DNA of 44,215 bases, taken from the NCBI GenBank assembly GCA_050015355.1, contig JBEKBO010000074.1, forward strand, positions 1-44,215, in the 5' to 3' direction. Source of the DNA: CAWBRT01 sp050015355 (GTDB taxonomy: Bacteria > Acidobacteriota > Terriglobia > Terriglobales > Acidobacteriaceae). A program made the translations under genes and the position numbers. The notes under the pieces were generated by a model. That model was not told where the DNA came from. It did not search any database and saw nothing but the letters and a program-made list of their open reading frames with translations. Below are positions 24,859-33,039 of the stretch, in pieces (the first letter of the stretch is position 1; each line of letters opens with the position of its first letter).

Positions 24859-25971
24859 ATGCTGAGACGCTACCAGGAATGGATGTACCGGTGGGAACAC
24901 CGGCTGACCACGCGCGATACCAATCGCGTGGCGCGCCCATTCGAATGGGGCCTGGAGTGGAGCCGGCGCTGGCCGGGAGCCAACGGCGAAGCGCCCGCCG
25001 CTCCGCCAGACACGCAGCAGTTTTTCTTTGAATTGAACGAGAAACTCGTAGCCAACAGCGATGAGTTTTTTAGCTACGAAAAGCCCACGGACTTCCACCT
25101 CGAGCGGCTGCCGATACGCTTGTACGCCACGGGAAGCCACGCCAAGCCGGAAGATGAACTGCGGTTCGCCAACAAGACGGGGCTGTTCTTGCGCTTCACT
25201 TCGCCGGTGGAGTCGCTCTACCCGGAAAATAACATCATGAACGCGCGCTGGTTTCCGGCCCGTGGCCGCCGCGCCGTGATCGTGCTGCCGCAATGGAACG
25301 CCGATGCCGTCAGTCACAATGCGCTGTGCCGCATCTTTAACATGACCGGCATTGCGGCCCTGCGGATGTCCATGCCGTATCATGACGTTCGCATGCCGGC
25401 GGAGTTGCAGCGCGCCGACTACGCGGTTTCGGCGAACATGGGCCGCACCATCGACGCCGGGCGCCAGGCGGTCTGCGACATTCGCGCCTGCCTCGACTGG
25501 CTTGAATCCGAGGGCTATAGCGAATTTGGGATTATGGGTACCAGCCTGGGATCGTGCTACGCGTTCATCGCCAGTGCGCACGATGTCCGGCTCAAGATCA
25601 ATGCCTTTAATCATGCCTCGACTTATTTCGGAGACGTGGTGTGGACAGGCCAATCGACGCGCCACGTGCGCGAAGGCGTCGAGCAGGTGCTCAACCAGGA
25701 AGGCTTGCGGCGCGCGCTGCTGGCGGTAAGCCCCATGGCATATTTCAATAAGTTTGCCCGCTGGCCCAAGAAGTCGCTGATGATCTACGCCAAGTACGAT
25801 CTTACGTTTCTCCCCGAATTCTCTCGCCAGGCCGCCGGCGAGTTCGCGCGGCGCCAGCTCAATACCATCGTGCGCTGCCTGCCCTGCGGCCACTACACGC
25901 TGGGCGAGACTCCCTACAAATACATGGACGCATGGCATCTGTGCCGCTTTATGGCGCAGGCGTTTCGTTGA
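24859..25971 (+). CDS. Alpha/beta hydrolase
   Basis: A 370-residue protein with an alpha/beta-hydrolase core. The nucleophile elbow is GTSLGSCYAF (GxSxG), preceded by AVCDIRACLDWLESEGYSEF. The oxyanion strand is near VIVLPQWNADA. The Asp of the triad is likely in YAKYDLTFLPEFS and the His in LPCGHYTLGE. The first 100 residues are Arg- and Trp-rich helices before the fold. I do not know the substrate; the family resembles uncharacterised acetylxylan-esterase/dienelactone-like hydrolases in acidobacteria. There is no signal peptide. I chose ATG 24859 because the frame upstream of it, back to 24688, overlaps the OsmC gene. Confidence 0.8.
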   Translation: MLRRYQEWMYRWEHRLTTRDTNRVARPFEWGLEWSRRWPGANGEAPAAPPDTQQFFFELNEKLVANSDEFFSYEKPTDFHLERLPIRLYATGSHAKPEDELRFANKTGLFLRFTSPVESLYPENNIMNARWFPARGRRAVIVLPQWNADAVSHNALCRIFNMTGIAALRMSMPYHDVRMPAELQRADYAVSANMGRTIDAGRQAVCDIRACLDWLESEGYSEFGIMGTSLGSCYAFIASAHDVRLKINAFNHASTYFGDVVWTGQSTRHVREGVEQVLNQEGLRRALLAVSPMAYFNKFARWPKKSLMIYAKYDLTFLPEFSRQAAGEFARRQLNTIVRCLPCGHYTLGETPYKYMDAWHLCRFMAQAFR

Positions 25972-25998
25972 GAAGCTGCCTCTTGCCCTCTTTCGGAT

Positions 25999-26090
25999 GT
26001 CATCCTGAGCGAAGCGAAGGATCTATGCATTTTTCCTGGGCCGAAATACACAGATTCTTCGCCTCCGCTGCGCTCCGGCTCAGAATGACA
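25999..26090 (+). repeat. Family D hairpin repeat, copy 1
   Basis: GTCATCCTGAGCGAAGCGAAGG at the left (written here to 22 bases; key parts TCATCCTGAG and AAGGATCT) is matched at the right by CTCAGAATGACA, and the inner AGATTCTTCGCC pairs imperfectly with the AAGGATCT arm. A second copy is at 26700-26788. This kind of GTCATCCTGAG ... CTCAGGATGAC hairpin is widespread in acidobacterial genomes by my recollection. Confidence 0.7.
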
Positions 26091-26122
26091 GCTCCATTAA
26101 GTTATTCGACTTGTGACGCACA

Positions 26123-26575
26123 CTAGTAGGGCGAGAAACTCAGCGTTTTGGTCGCCTTCTCAACCCAGATGTGGGCTTTTTCGGCGCGCTGGTTCACCGT
26201 GACCACCACCACTACGCCGCTGGCGTCGCGGCCGGGAGGCTTGGCGGCTCCGTCGATGTGATAATTCTGGATAATGCCGTACTCTCCGCCGGGTCCCCAG
26301 TCGAGATAGAACGCGTCGAACGGGTAGCGCGCGTACTGCTGCGGATGCTGTTTCCAGCCGGGGTCGTTCATCCAGACGCTGTAAGCCTGCTCGTAATTCT
26401 TCGCCTGGAGCGCGGCAAAGAAGCCATCCACGCGGCGTTCCTCGGGCCAAAATCGCAGTAGCCACACCGTCGCGGCCAAGGTGAGAATGACAACCACGGC
26501 GGCAATGATTCGTATGCGCTTGCGGCGCTCGCGCAGCGGATCGTAGGGTTGGTGTTCGAACAGGGTTGTCGCCAT
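26123..26575 (-). CDS. Small membrane-anchored protein
   Basis: A 150-residue protein with a basic N-terminus (LRERRKRIRI) and one membrane helix, IIAAVVVILTLAATVWLLRF, at about residues 23-42. The rest lies outside: VDGFFAALQAKNYEQAYSVW resembles the opening of DUF4864/DUF4878-type proteins. It then has KQHPQQYARYPFDAFYLDWG and the strand GVVVVVTVNQRAEKAHIWVE. The fold is likely NTF2-like. The function is unknown. It converges on the alpha/beta hydrolase gene and lies between two family D repeats. Confidence 0.7.
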   Translation of the reverse strand: MATTLFEHQPYDPLRERRKRIRIIAAVVVILTLAATVWLLRFWPEERRVDGFFAALQAKNYEQAYSVWMNDPGWKQHPQQYARYPFDAFYLDWGPGGEYGIIQNYHIDGAAKPPGRDASGVVVVVTVNQRAEKAHIWVEKATKTLSFSPY

Positions 26576-26655
26576 TGCCTTTGGGCTTCCTCGCCAGCCG
26601 GCGGCTTATAACACTATAAACCCGAGACCGTCCGCAGCGTTGATTTCTGAAACTG

Positions 26656-26820
26656 CTCTAACAGGCTGCTGAAGAACTCGAACCGGCGTCTTTTGGGGTG
26701 TCATCCTGAGCGAAGCGAAGGATCTGCTGTTATTAAGAACAAAGCAGATCCTTCGGTCGCGCAAAGACGGCGCGACCTCAGGATGACACGCTTACGGGAT
26801 TCTTCAGCCGCCTGCTAAAG
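26656..26820. mobile_element. MITE-like element with a family D hairpin nested inside
   Basis: The outer arms are TAACAGGCTGCTGAAGAACTC at the left (26656-26679 with flanking bases) and the complement of GATTCTTCAGCCGCCTGC at the right (26798-26820). They pair over some 20 bases with few mismatches. The inner part at 26700-26788 is a family D repeat: GTCATCCTGAG opposite CTCAGGATGAC and AGATCCTTCG opposite CGAAGGATCT. The element is about 165 bases long and has no coding capacity. Confidence 0.65.
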
Positions 26821-26846
26821 TCCTATCCTGTAAGCCAACGTGCTTC

Positions 26847-27959
26847 CTATAACGTCCGTTTGAACAGCGCCGTTGCCATCAGCAGCATCGAGACTCCGAA
26901 GACCGTCAAGAAAAGCGCGTCGGGGAAAATGGCCGCAAAGCCGGCCTCTTTCAGCAGCACTCCTTTGAATCCGTGGACCGCGTAGGTGAACGGATCGACT
27001 CGCGCAATCGCCTGGAGCCATGCGGGAAAGGCATTGATCGGGTAGATGCTGCCGCTCGGGAAGAACAGCAGGGTGTTGAGGATGCCGAACATGGCGCGCG
27101 GCACCAGCGGGTCATCCACCCGCACCATCATCAGGAACATCATGGCGTTAAAGGCGATTGAAGTGGAGACGATGAGGATGAGCAGTTGTATGATGCTCCG
27201 CGGATCGAAGATGGTGCTCACTCCGGCCAGCAGCGAGCCGATGGTCGTGATGACCACGCCGGATAGCACTGCCTTGATCGAGCCCGCGGTGTTCAGTCCG
27301 AGGACGAGCTCGAGTTTGGTGATCGGGGTTACCAGGAATCCTTCGTGAACCCCGCGCGCCTTGTCGTCGATGTAGAGCATCCCTCCGCCGATCATCACCG
27401 AGACGAACATGGCCAGCGCAATCGAACCGGGCAGCAGATACTTCATGTACTCGACGTAGGGATAAAGCTCGACGATCTCCAGCGCGATGTCCTTCGGTAT
27501 GCGCGATGGCACGGTGGGCGAGTTGAGCGCATCGGTGAGCTCCTGCATCTTCTGCTCGAGGCTGGAACTCATGAACTGGTCCGAGTTATCCACTACCAAC
27601 CCAAGCCGTGGATGGTTCTGCTCGTAGAACTTGCTGGAGAACTGCGGCGGAATGATGACCGCGCCGTCCAGTCTGCCGGTGCGTACGTCTTCCTGCGCCC
27701 GCTTTTCATCGTTGTAGTAGACGGGTTTGAAGGTCCTGACGTTGGCGGCAACGGAGTCGAACGCCTCGCGGATGCGGAGCGCCTGGGTGCCGTGATCCTG
27801 ATCGACCACGCCCATCCTGGCGTCGCGAATCTTGCCGCCAAAGGCATTGCCGAGCACGATCAACTGCACCAGCGGAAACACCATCGAAGCCAGCATCAGC
27901 GCCGGCGAGCGAAAGAATTTCCGCAACTCGCGTTCAACAATCGCAAGCATCCTGTTCAT
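26847..27959 (-). CDS. ABC-2 type transporter permease
   Basis: A 370-residue ABC-2 permease. The first membrane helix (LMLASMVFPLVQLIVLG) is followed by a large external domain, residues about 45-170, as in YhhJ/YadH-like proteins. A further five helices follow, including PGSIALAMFVSVMIGGGMLY, VLSGVVITTIGSLLAG and LLILIVSTSIAFNAMMFLMM. The ATG at 27959 overlaps the stop of the ATPase gene by 4 bases. It is the last gene of the TetR operon and should form the membrane part of an exporter with the ATPase and the HlyD-like protein. Confidence 0.92.
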   Translation of the reverse strand: MNRMLAIVERELRKFFRSPALMLASMVFPLVQLIVLGNAFGGKIRDARMGVVDQDHGTQALRIREAFDSVAANVRTFKPVYYNDEKRAQEDVRTGRLDGAVIIPPQFSSKFYEQNHPRLGLVVDNSDQFMSSSLEQKMQELTDALNSPTVPSRIPKDIALEIVELYPYVEYMKYLLPGSIALAMFVSVMIGGGMLYIDDKARGVHEGFLVTPITKLELVLGLNTAGSIKAVLSGVVITTIGSLLAGVSTIFDPRSIIQLLILIVSTSIAFNAMMFLMMVRVDDPLVPRAMFGILNTLLFFPSGSIYPINAFPAWLQAIARVDPFTYAVHGFKGVLLKEAGFAAIFPDALFLTVFGVSMLLMATALFKRTL

Positions 27960-29011
27960 GGCCGCATCCCCGGCCTGTCGGGCATGACAAAACCGAAGGC
28001 CTTTACCTGCTCATCCCGGAGCTGGCGCCCGGTGTAGTGAACAAAGACGTCGTCCAGCGTGGTGTTCTGCACGCTTAGAGACTTCATCGCAACGCCCGCT
28101 TCGACCGCCATGGAAACCAGGTGAGTCGTCGTGTTAGAGCCGTTGTCGGAGAGCACGCGATACATGCCGGCACTCTGCGCCTGCACGCTGGTCACGTGCG
28201 GCAACTGGTGCAACTTCTGCTCCCAGCCGTCCGGAGCGCCAGTGAACTGCACTTCGATGACGTTTGTTCCCGGAACGTTCTCCTTGAGCGCCTGTGGCGA
28301 GTCAAGTGCCACCAGCTTGCCGTGATCCACGATTGCGATGCGGTCGCACAAGCGGTCGGCCTCGTCCATGTAATGCGTGGTGATCAGTATGGTGAGCTGC
28401 CGCCGGCTCTTGAGATTGTTCAGCATCTCCCAGACCGCTACCCGCGAAACCGGGTCGAGCCCAGTGGTAGGTTCATCGAGGAAGAAGATTTTCGGACTGT
28501 GCACCAGCCCGCGCGCGATTTCCGCCCTGCGGCGCATGCCGCCGGAGAGTGTCTTGGTTTGCGCTCCGCGCCATTTCGTCAGATCCACGGCTTCCAGCAG
28601 CTCATCCACGTTGTGTTTGCGCTGCGCGGCCGGCACGCCGTAGAGCTTGGCGTAGATGTTCATGTTTTCTTCCACCGTCAGATCGATATCGCTGGTCATC
28701 GCCTGCGGAATCACGCCCATTGCGCGCCGGGCCGCATCGGGGTCGGTTTGCACGTCAAATCCGTTGATAAACGCTTTGCCCGCGGTGATCGGAATGAGCG
28801 TGGTCATCATGCGGATGAGGGTGCTCTTGCCCGCGCCATTCGGTCCCAGCAGTCCGAAGATTTCGCCGTCCTTGACGCTGAAAGAGACGCCGTCCACGGC
28901 CGTGAAATCGCCATACTTCTTGGTGATGTTCTCGACCACGATAGCGTCGGCGCGTTCGCGGTGGCCGGGGTCGTGTCCTGAACGCTTGAACCACGAAGTC
29001 ATCGCCATCAC
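27956..29011 (-). CDS. ABC transporter ATP-binding protein (DrrA-like)
   Basis: A 351-residue protein with one complete nucleotide-binding domain: Walker A GPNGAGKST, Q-loop GVIPQAMTSD, signature LSGGMRRRAEIARGL, Walker B IFFLDEPTTGLDP and H-loop ITTHYMDEADRL. About 100 C-terminal residues form a DrrA-type regulatory part. This class powers export of drugs, lipids or antibiotics with ABC-2 permeases. GTG 29011 overlaps the HlyD stop (GTGA); an ATG follows at 29008. The protein is cytosolic and docks on the permease encoded next. Confidence 0.94.
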   Translation of the reverse strand: MMAMTSWFKRSGHDPGHRERADAIVVENITKKYGDFTAVDGVSFSVKDGEIFGLLGPNGAGKSTLIRMMTTLIPITAGKAFINGFDVQTDPDAARRAMGVIPQAMTSDIDLTVEENMNIYAKLYGVPAAQRKHNVDELLEAVDLTKWRGAQTKTLSGGMRRRAEIARGLVHSPKIFFLDEPTTGLDPVSRVAVWEMLNNLKSRRQLTILITTHYMDEADRLCDRIAIVDHGKLVALDSPQALKENVPGTNVIEVQFTGAPDGWEQKLHQLPHVTSVQAQSAGMYRVLSDNGSNTTTHLVSMAVEAGVAMKSLSVQNTTLDDVFVHYTGRQLRDEQVKAFGFVMPDRPGMRP

Positions 29012-30072
29012 GGAGTCACCAATTTGCTCTTGGGCAGCAGCACCTCGGCGGTCATGCCGGGAACGTACTGCATACCTGGGTTGTCGATCAGCAGCTTGAT
29101 CTGCACGGTCTTGATGTCGCGCTTGCGACGGCTCACGTCGCGCTGGGTTGCAAAGTCGCCTTCGGCCGCTTTGGCAATCACCTTGCCTTGTATGCGCGCT
29201 CCGCTTGGCATGCGGACGGTGAGCGCATCGCCCAACTTGATGCCATCGGCGTAGGTCTCCGGCACGGCCGCATAAACCCAGGTTTGCGTGAGGTCCACGA
29301 TCGTCGCGATCGGCGTGCCAACGTTTACCACTTCGCCCTGGCGCGCGGCTCGCACGTTCACCATTCCGCTGATCGGAGCGAATATCTTCGTATAGCCGAG
29401 TTGCACTTCCACCTGCGCCAGTTGCGCCTGGGCGTTGCGGGCCTGCTCGCGCGTTTCCACGATGTTGTGGGCGGCGGCCGTGCCCTGGTTGGTGCGGGCG
29501 ATGGCGGCCTCGAGCGCCGCTTCGGCGGCGGCCACCTGGTCGGTCGCGGTCTGCACGTTAGCTTGCTGCGCGCGCAAGGAATTTACCGCGCGGTCGCGGT
29601 CCTGCTGCGACATTACGCCTTGATCGGCCAGCGCGACTGTCCTGCGGGTATCGGCCTCTTGCAGATCGCGGTTGGCGATGGCTGCGTTCAGAGAGGACCG
29701 AGCGGCGCGCAGCGCTGCCCGGGAATTGGCCACCTGGTTGGTGGTGTCGCCCTGAGTGCTGGCAGCCGTAGCGCTGGACTCGGATATCTTTGTCCGCAAA
29801 CTTGCCAGAGTGGCTGCCGCCGCGTTGCGCATCGCAAGATACTCCGCGCTATCGACGGTGGCTACCAGGTCGCCGGCTTTCACGTTCTGGCCTTCGTCGA
29901 CGTTCAGCGTCTCCAGACGCCCGACGACCTTGGAACTGACGATGACCTGATTGGCGTCAACCGTACCGATCAAAACCACGTCCGTCGTGCGGTCGGTGGA
30001 GACAAAGTAGTAAGCCAGCGCAATCAGCAGCAGGGCGCTCAGCAGAATGACGAATCGCTTCTTCTGGTTCAC
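29008..30072 (-). CDS. HlyD/EmrA-family periplasmic adaptor
   Basis: A 354-residue membrane-fusion protein. A single helix (FVILLSALLLIALAYYFV) near the N-terminus anchors it. Then comes a lipoyl/barrel-sandwich half, VIVSSKVVGRLETLNVDEGQ followed by NVKAGDLVATVD. A long Ala- and Gln-rich coiled coil spans residues about 80-210. The second lipoyl half has IFAPISGMVNVRAARQGEVV. It should link the inner-membrane ABC transporter to an outer-membrane channel; no TolC-like gene is in the window. The GTG start at 30072 overlaps the TetR stop. Confidence 0.92.
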   Translation of the reverse strand: MNQKKRFVILLSALLLIALAYYFVSTDRTTDVVLIGTVDANQVIVSSKVVGRLETLNVDEGQNVKAGDLVATVDSAEYLAMRNAAAATLASLRTKISESSATAASTQGDTTNQVANSRAALRAARSSLNAAIANRDLQEADTRRTVALADQGVMSQQDRDRAVNSLRAQQANVQTATDQVAAAEAALEAAIARTNQGTAAAHNIVETREQARNAQAQLAQVEVQLGYTKIFAPISGMVNVRAARQGEVVNVGTPIATIVDLTQTWVYAAVPETYADGIKLGDALTVRMPSGARIQGKVIAKAAEGDFATQRDVSRRKRDIKTVQIKLLIDNPGMQYVPGMTAEVLLPKSKLVTP

Positions 30073-30833
30073 TTTCGGTTGCCTCGAATCGGTTGCCGGC
30101 TTTCACCCGGCGTGTGCCGCGGTGCGGATGCCGGCATAGCGGGCTCGGCGACGATGCTGGCCGCCAGGCGGATGCCTTCGTCGCGATTGCTGAAGATGGA
30201 AGCGGCGATGAAGTCCAGCGTGGCGGCGCGGCGCTCGGCGACCGAGTCGGGCATGCGATCCTTTGTCTGGTTCATGGCTTCCCTCACCGGGGCGCTCAGC
30301 ACGTGAAACACATTGACTCCAACAATGGAAAGCATCAGGTGACCCGGATCAACCGGCCTGAGCTGGCGCTCGGCGATGCCCCGGCGGATGATCGCCGTCA
30401 CCTCCCTCATCAAGGGAGCGAAGAACGATTCGACCAGCCGCGGCAGGTGCTTGGAGGCGCCGCGACTCGCACGCATCATCTCGTACTGCACCAGGCGCGG
30501 ATAACAGTCCTGGCCGGAGACGTAATCGAAGTGCTGGCGGGCAAAGCGCAGGATCTTTTCGCCGGGAGCCAGCTCGCTGTCCAGAATTCTCTTGAGCCCC
30601 TCGAAACGCGCGCTGAAGACGTCATCGAGCACCGCGCCGTAGAGCGACTCCTTGTTACGGAAGTAATAGTAGAGAAGAGCCTTGTTCACGCCCGCGGAAC
30701 GCGCGATGGAGTCCGTGCGGGCTCCATCGACGCCCAGTTCGGCGAATTCGCGCATGGCGGCTTCCAGTATCGCCCGGCGGCTATGCTTGGCGTTCCTGTG
30801 CGCCCGGCCTGGAATGGGGACTGCTTCCATCAT
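30069..30833 (-). CDS. TetR/AcrR-family regulator
   Basis: A 254-residue repressor. The N-terminal helix-turn-helix is clear: RRAILEAAMREFAELGVDGA followed by RTDSIARSAGVNKALLYYYF and RNKESLYGAVLDDVF. The C-terminal ligand domain is variable, as usual for the family. Two ATGs at 30833 and 30830 are possible starts. It is the first gene of the export operon, with overlaps of 4 bases to each next gene, so it most likely controls its own operon. A perfect palindrome 1 base from the start codon (30835-30852) is the likely operator. Confidence 0.92.
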   Translation of the reverse strand: MMEAVPIPGRAHRNAKHSRRAILEAAMREFAELGVDGARTDSIARSAGVNKALLYYYFRNKESLYGAVLDDVFSARFEGLKRILDSELAPGEKILRFARQHFDYVSGQDCYPRLVQYEMMRASRGASKHLPRLVESFFAPLMREVTAIIRRGIAERQLRPVDPGHLMLSIVGVNVFHVLSAPVREAMNQTKDRMPDSVAERRAATLDFIAASIFSNRDEGIRLAASIVAEPAMPASAPRHTPGESRQPIRGNRK

Positions 30834-30834
30834 T

Positions 30835-30881
30835 TAACTAACCAGTTAGTTAGTATACCGCAGGCCTCCCAGGGAAGACAA
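30835..30881 (-). promoter_or_regulatory. TetR-operon promoter and palindromic operator
   Basis: TAACTAAC-CA-GTTAGTTA (30835-30852) is a perfect 8+2+8 inverted repeat. Upstream on the minus strand, TATACT (30857-30852) is a good -10 and TTGTCT (30881-30876) a fair -35, 18 bases apart. The operator begins inside the -10 and covers the likely start site, so bound repressor would block RNA polymerase. The leader before the ATG would be only about 10 bases. Confidence 0.75.
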
Positions 30882-31407
30882 TCGCCGTTGGCTTTCCGCC
30901 CATGCATAAACAAGAAGCTGCATCATAGCTTGTGTTTCGGCCTGCCTTGGCGGTTCGTCGAAGCTCACAATGGTTACATGACGGTAACCAGCTAGCCGGG
31001 AAGTGGGGTATTTTCTGCCCTATTGGGCCGATTTTGCATTGTGCCGATCTTGAACCAGACACCGCAGCAATCTTGCCTGAAAGTGGATTTTTTTTGCCAA
31101 CTTTCGGAACTGATCTACAATACGCCAAGCTGTTTTCGGCATCTAACTACCCAGATGAGGCGGGGAGCGCTCCTTCTGCGGAAGATAGTCACTCTCCAAG
31201 GAAGATCATTACTGCTGCTCGAAGGCGAGGTAGCTGAACAGGCGAAGGTTAGAGTTTAGTAAACAGAGAATTCTAGTAAACGAAGAATTAGAGATCGCCA
31301 TTCCGCAGTCAGTATTTGGTGGGTACGTTTTTAAGATTGAGACGAGAGTGCCGGTTTGGAAGCTGAGTTGCCAAGCAGAATAGTTGGCCGTTCGGAGGAC
31401 CCCTGGG
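30882..31407. other. Intergenic region upstream of the NtrC-type gene
   Basis: Some 525 bases, richer in A and T than the genes around. I see no credible coding frame. A good promoter sits at 31094-31121 and would give the activator gene a leader of about 280 bases. GAAAGTGG and CCAACTTTC-type pieces at about 31078-31105 could pair across a T-run, but the stem is short. Confidence 0.5.
31094..31121 (+). promoter_or_regulatory. Likely sigma-70-type promoter of the NtrC-type gene
   Basis: TTGCCA (31094-31099) and TACAAT (31116-31121) each match the consensus at five of six bases, with a 16-base spacer. The start site should be near 31128. Confidence 0.5.
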
Positions 31408-32925
31408 ATGTTAGTTACGCCCAAGACCAGAGTGCTGGTGGTAGATGACGACAGCACGATGGCGAAGTTTCTAAGTTCGTATCTGGCGCGCCGCGATTTC
31501 GAAGTTTCCACGGCTAGCACGGGCGAAGAAGCCATCCGCGTGTTTCGCGTCTACGACCCAAGCCTGGTGTTGCTGGACATGTCGATGCCAGGCGTGGACG
31601 GCATCAATACCCTGGAGCGTATCAAGCAGATCAAGCCGGAAGTCTCCGTCATCATGGTATCCGGGCAAAGCACCCCGGAACTCATTTTCCGCGCCTCCAA
31701 GCTCGGAGCCGACGACTACATCGCCAAGCCCTTCGAACCACGCGACCTCGACCAGCGCATTAACAAGCTCATCGATCGGCAGCGGTTCAGCACCGAGGTG
31801 ACTCAACTGCGCGACCAGGTGCGGCGTCAGGCTGATTTCCACATGCTGTTCGGCACCAGCCCGAAGATGGAGGATGTTAAGAATACGATCGAGCAGGTGG
31901 CCGATACCAACGCCACCGTGCTGATACGAGGCGAGAGCGGGACCGGCAAGGAAGTGGTTGCGCGCATGGTTTATGCCCAGTCTCCCCGCCGGGACAAACC
32001 GTTCGTCAAGGTCAACTGCGCGGCCATTCCGCATGAACTGCTGGAAAGCGAGTTGTTTGGCTATGAACCGGGTGCTTTTACCGGCGCCAACCGGCAAAAA
32101 CCCGGCAAATTCGACCAGGCAAATAACGGCACCATGTTCCTGGACGAAATCAGCGAGATGCATCCCGCGCTGCAAGCCAAGCTGCTGCACGTGCTGCAGG
32201 ACGGAGAGTTCGCGCGTCTCGGCGGCAAGCGCGATATTACCGTTGATGTGCGCATGCTGGCGGCGACGAACAAGCCCCTGGAGCGCGGCGTCGAGGAAGG
32301 TTTGTTCCGCGAGGATCTCTTTTACCGTCTGAATGTCGTGACTATCCATATTCCGCCGCTGCGCGAGCGCCGGGAGGAGATTCCGCTGTTTCTCGAATTC
32401 TTCCTGCGCAAGTACAGCGAGTATTACGGCAAGCAGCCGCCGGCCTTCAGCGATTACGCCGCGAGCCGCATGTTGGAGTATGCGTGGCCAGGCAATATCC
32501 GCGAACTCGAGAACCTGGTGAAACGTTACGTGATTGTGGGCAACGAAGCGCAGATCATCCGCGAACTTTCAACCCACAAGCCAATTGTGTCCTCCACTAC
32601 GGGAAACAGTCCCATGTGGGGACTGAAAGAATCCATCCAGCCCGCAACCGAGAAATCAGGAAATGGCAACTCGTCGCCACAGGGCCCTCCGCCTGCGCCG
32701 CTAGAGCTGATGGAAGAGTTGGAGGCGCCGTCGCTGCTCGATATCGGTAAACGTGCAGCCATGCTGGCCGAACGTGAAGCCATCGAGCGCGTGCTGGCAC
32801 AGACCCGTTGGAACCGGCGGCAGGCGGCCAAAATCCTAAAGGTGAGTTACAAGGCTCTGCTGAACAAACTGAAGGCGATGGAAGAGCATAATCAGACCGA
32901 TAACCAGCAAAAAGTTTCGCAATAG
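31408..32925 (+). CDS. NtrC-type sigma-54 response regulator
   Basis: A 505-residue activator with three parts. Residues 7-120 are a receiver domain: VLVVDDDS, the phospho-acceptor Asp57 in LVLLDMSMPG, and Lys107 in IAKPFE. Residues about 145-380 are an AAA+ domain with Walker A GESGTGKE (175-182) and GAFTGA (222-227), the loop that contacts sigma-54; both are intact. The C-terminal Fis-type helix-turn-helix includes RWNRRQAAKILKVSYKALLN. A Pro/Ser-rich linker precedes it. GGAGG at about 31396 sets the start at ATG 31408. No histidine kinase is adjacent. No clear sigma-54 -24/-12 site was found in the window, so its targets lie elsewhere. Confidence 0.95.
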   Translation: MLVTPKTRVLVVDDDSTMAKFLSSYLARRDFEVSTASTGEEAIRVFRVYDPSLVLLDMSMPGVDGINTLERIKQIKPEVSVIMVSGQSTPELIFRASKLGADDYIAKPFEPRDLDQRINKLIDRQRFSTEVTQLRDQVRRQADFHMLFGTSPKMEDVKNTIEQVADTNATVLIRGESGTGKEVVARMVYAQSPRRDKPFVKVNCAAIPHELLESELFGYEPGAFTGANRQKPGKFDQANNGTMFLDEISEMHPALQAKLLHVLQDGEFARLGGKRDITVDVRMLAATNKPLERGVEEGLFREDLFYRLNVVTIHIPPLRERREEIPLFLEFFLRKYSEYYGKQPPAFSDYAASRMLEYAWPGNIRELENLVKRYVIVGNEAQIIRELSTHKPIVSSTTGNSPMWGLKESIQPATEKSGNGNSSPQGPPPAPLELMEELEAPSLLDIGKRAAMLAEREAIERVLAQTRWNRRQAAKILKVSYKALLNKLKAMEEHNQTDNQQKVSQ

Positions 32926-33002
32926 TGGTATCCAGATTCCAGACAAAATTCTCGTTTGTGGATAAGTGTGCGGCACAGACTCATTTTGAGATATTCTGTA
33001 AT

Positions 33003-33031
33003 TTGTTATAAGTTGTTTATTTTCTTAATAT
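33003..33031 (+). promoter_or_regulatory. Likely promoter of the candidate small RNA
   Basis: TTGTTA (33003-33008) and TAATAT (33026-33031) are separated by 17 bases, the best spacing. Transcription would start near 33038-33041, at the beginning of the foldable segment. Confidence 0.5.
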
Positions 33032-33039
33032 TATGCGAA

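Noticed and set aside
24796..25938. Open frame of 380 residues antisense to the alpha/beta hydrolase
   Set aside because: The sense frame has a GxSxG elbow and normal composition. The antisense frame is a product of GC-biased codon positions.
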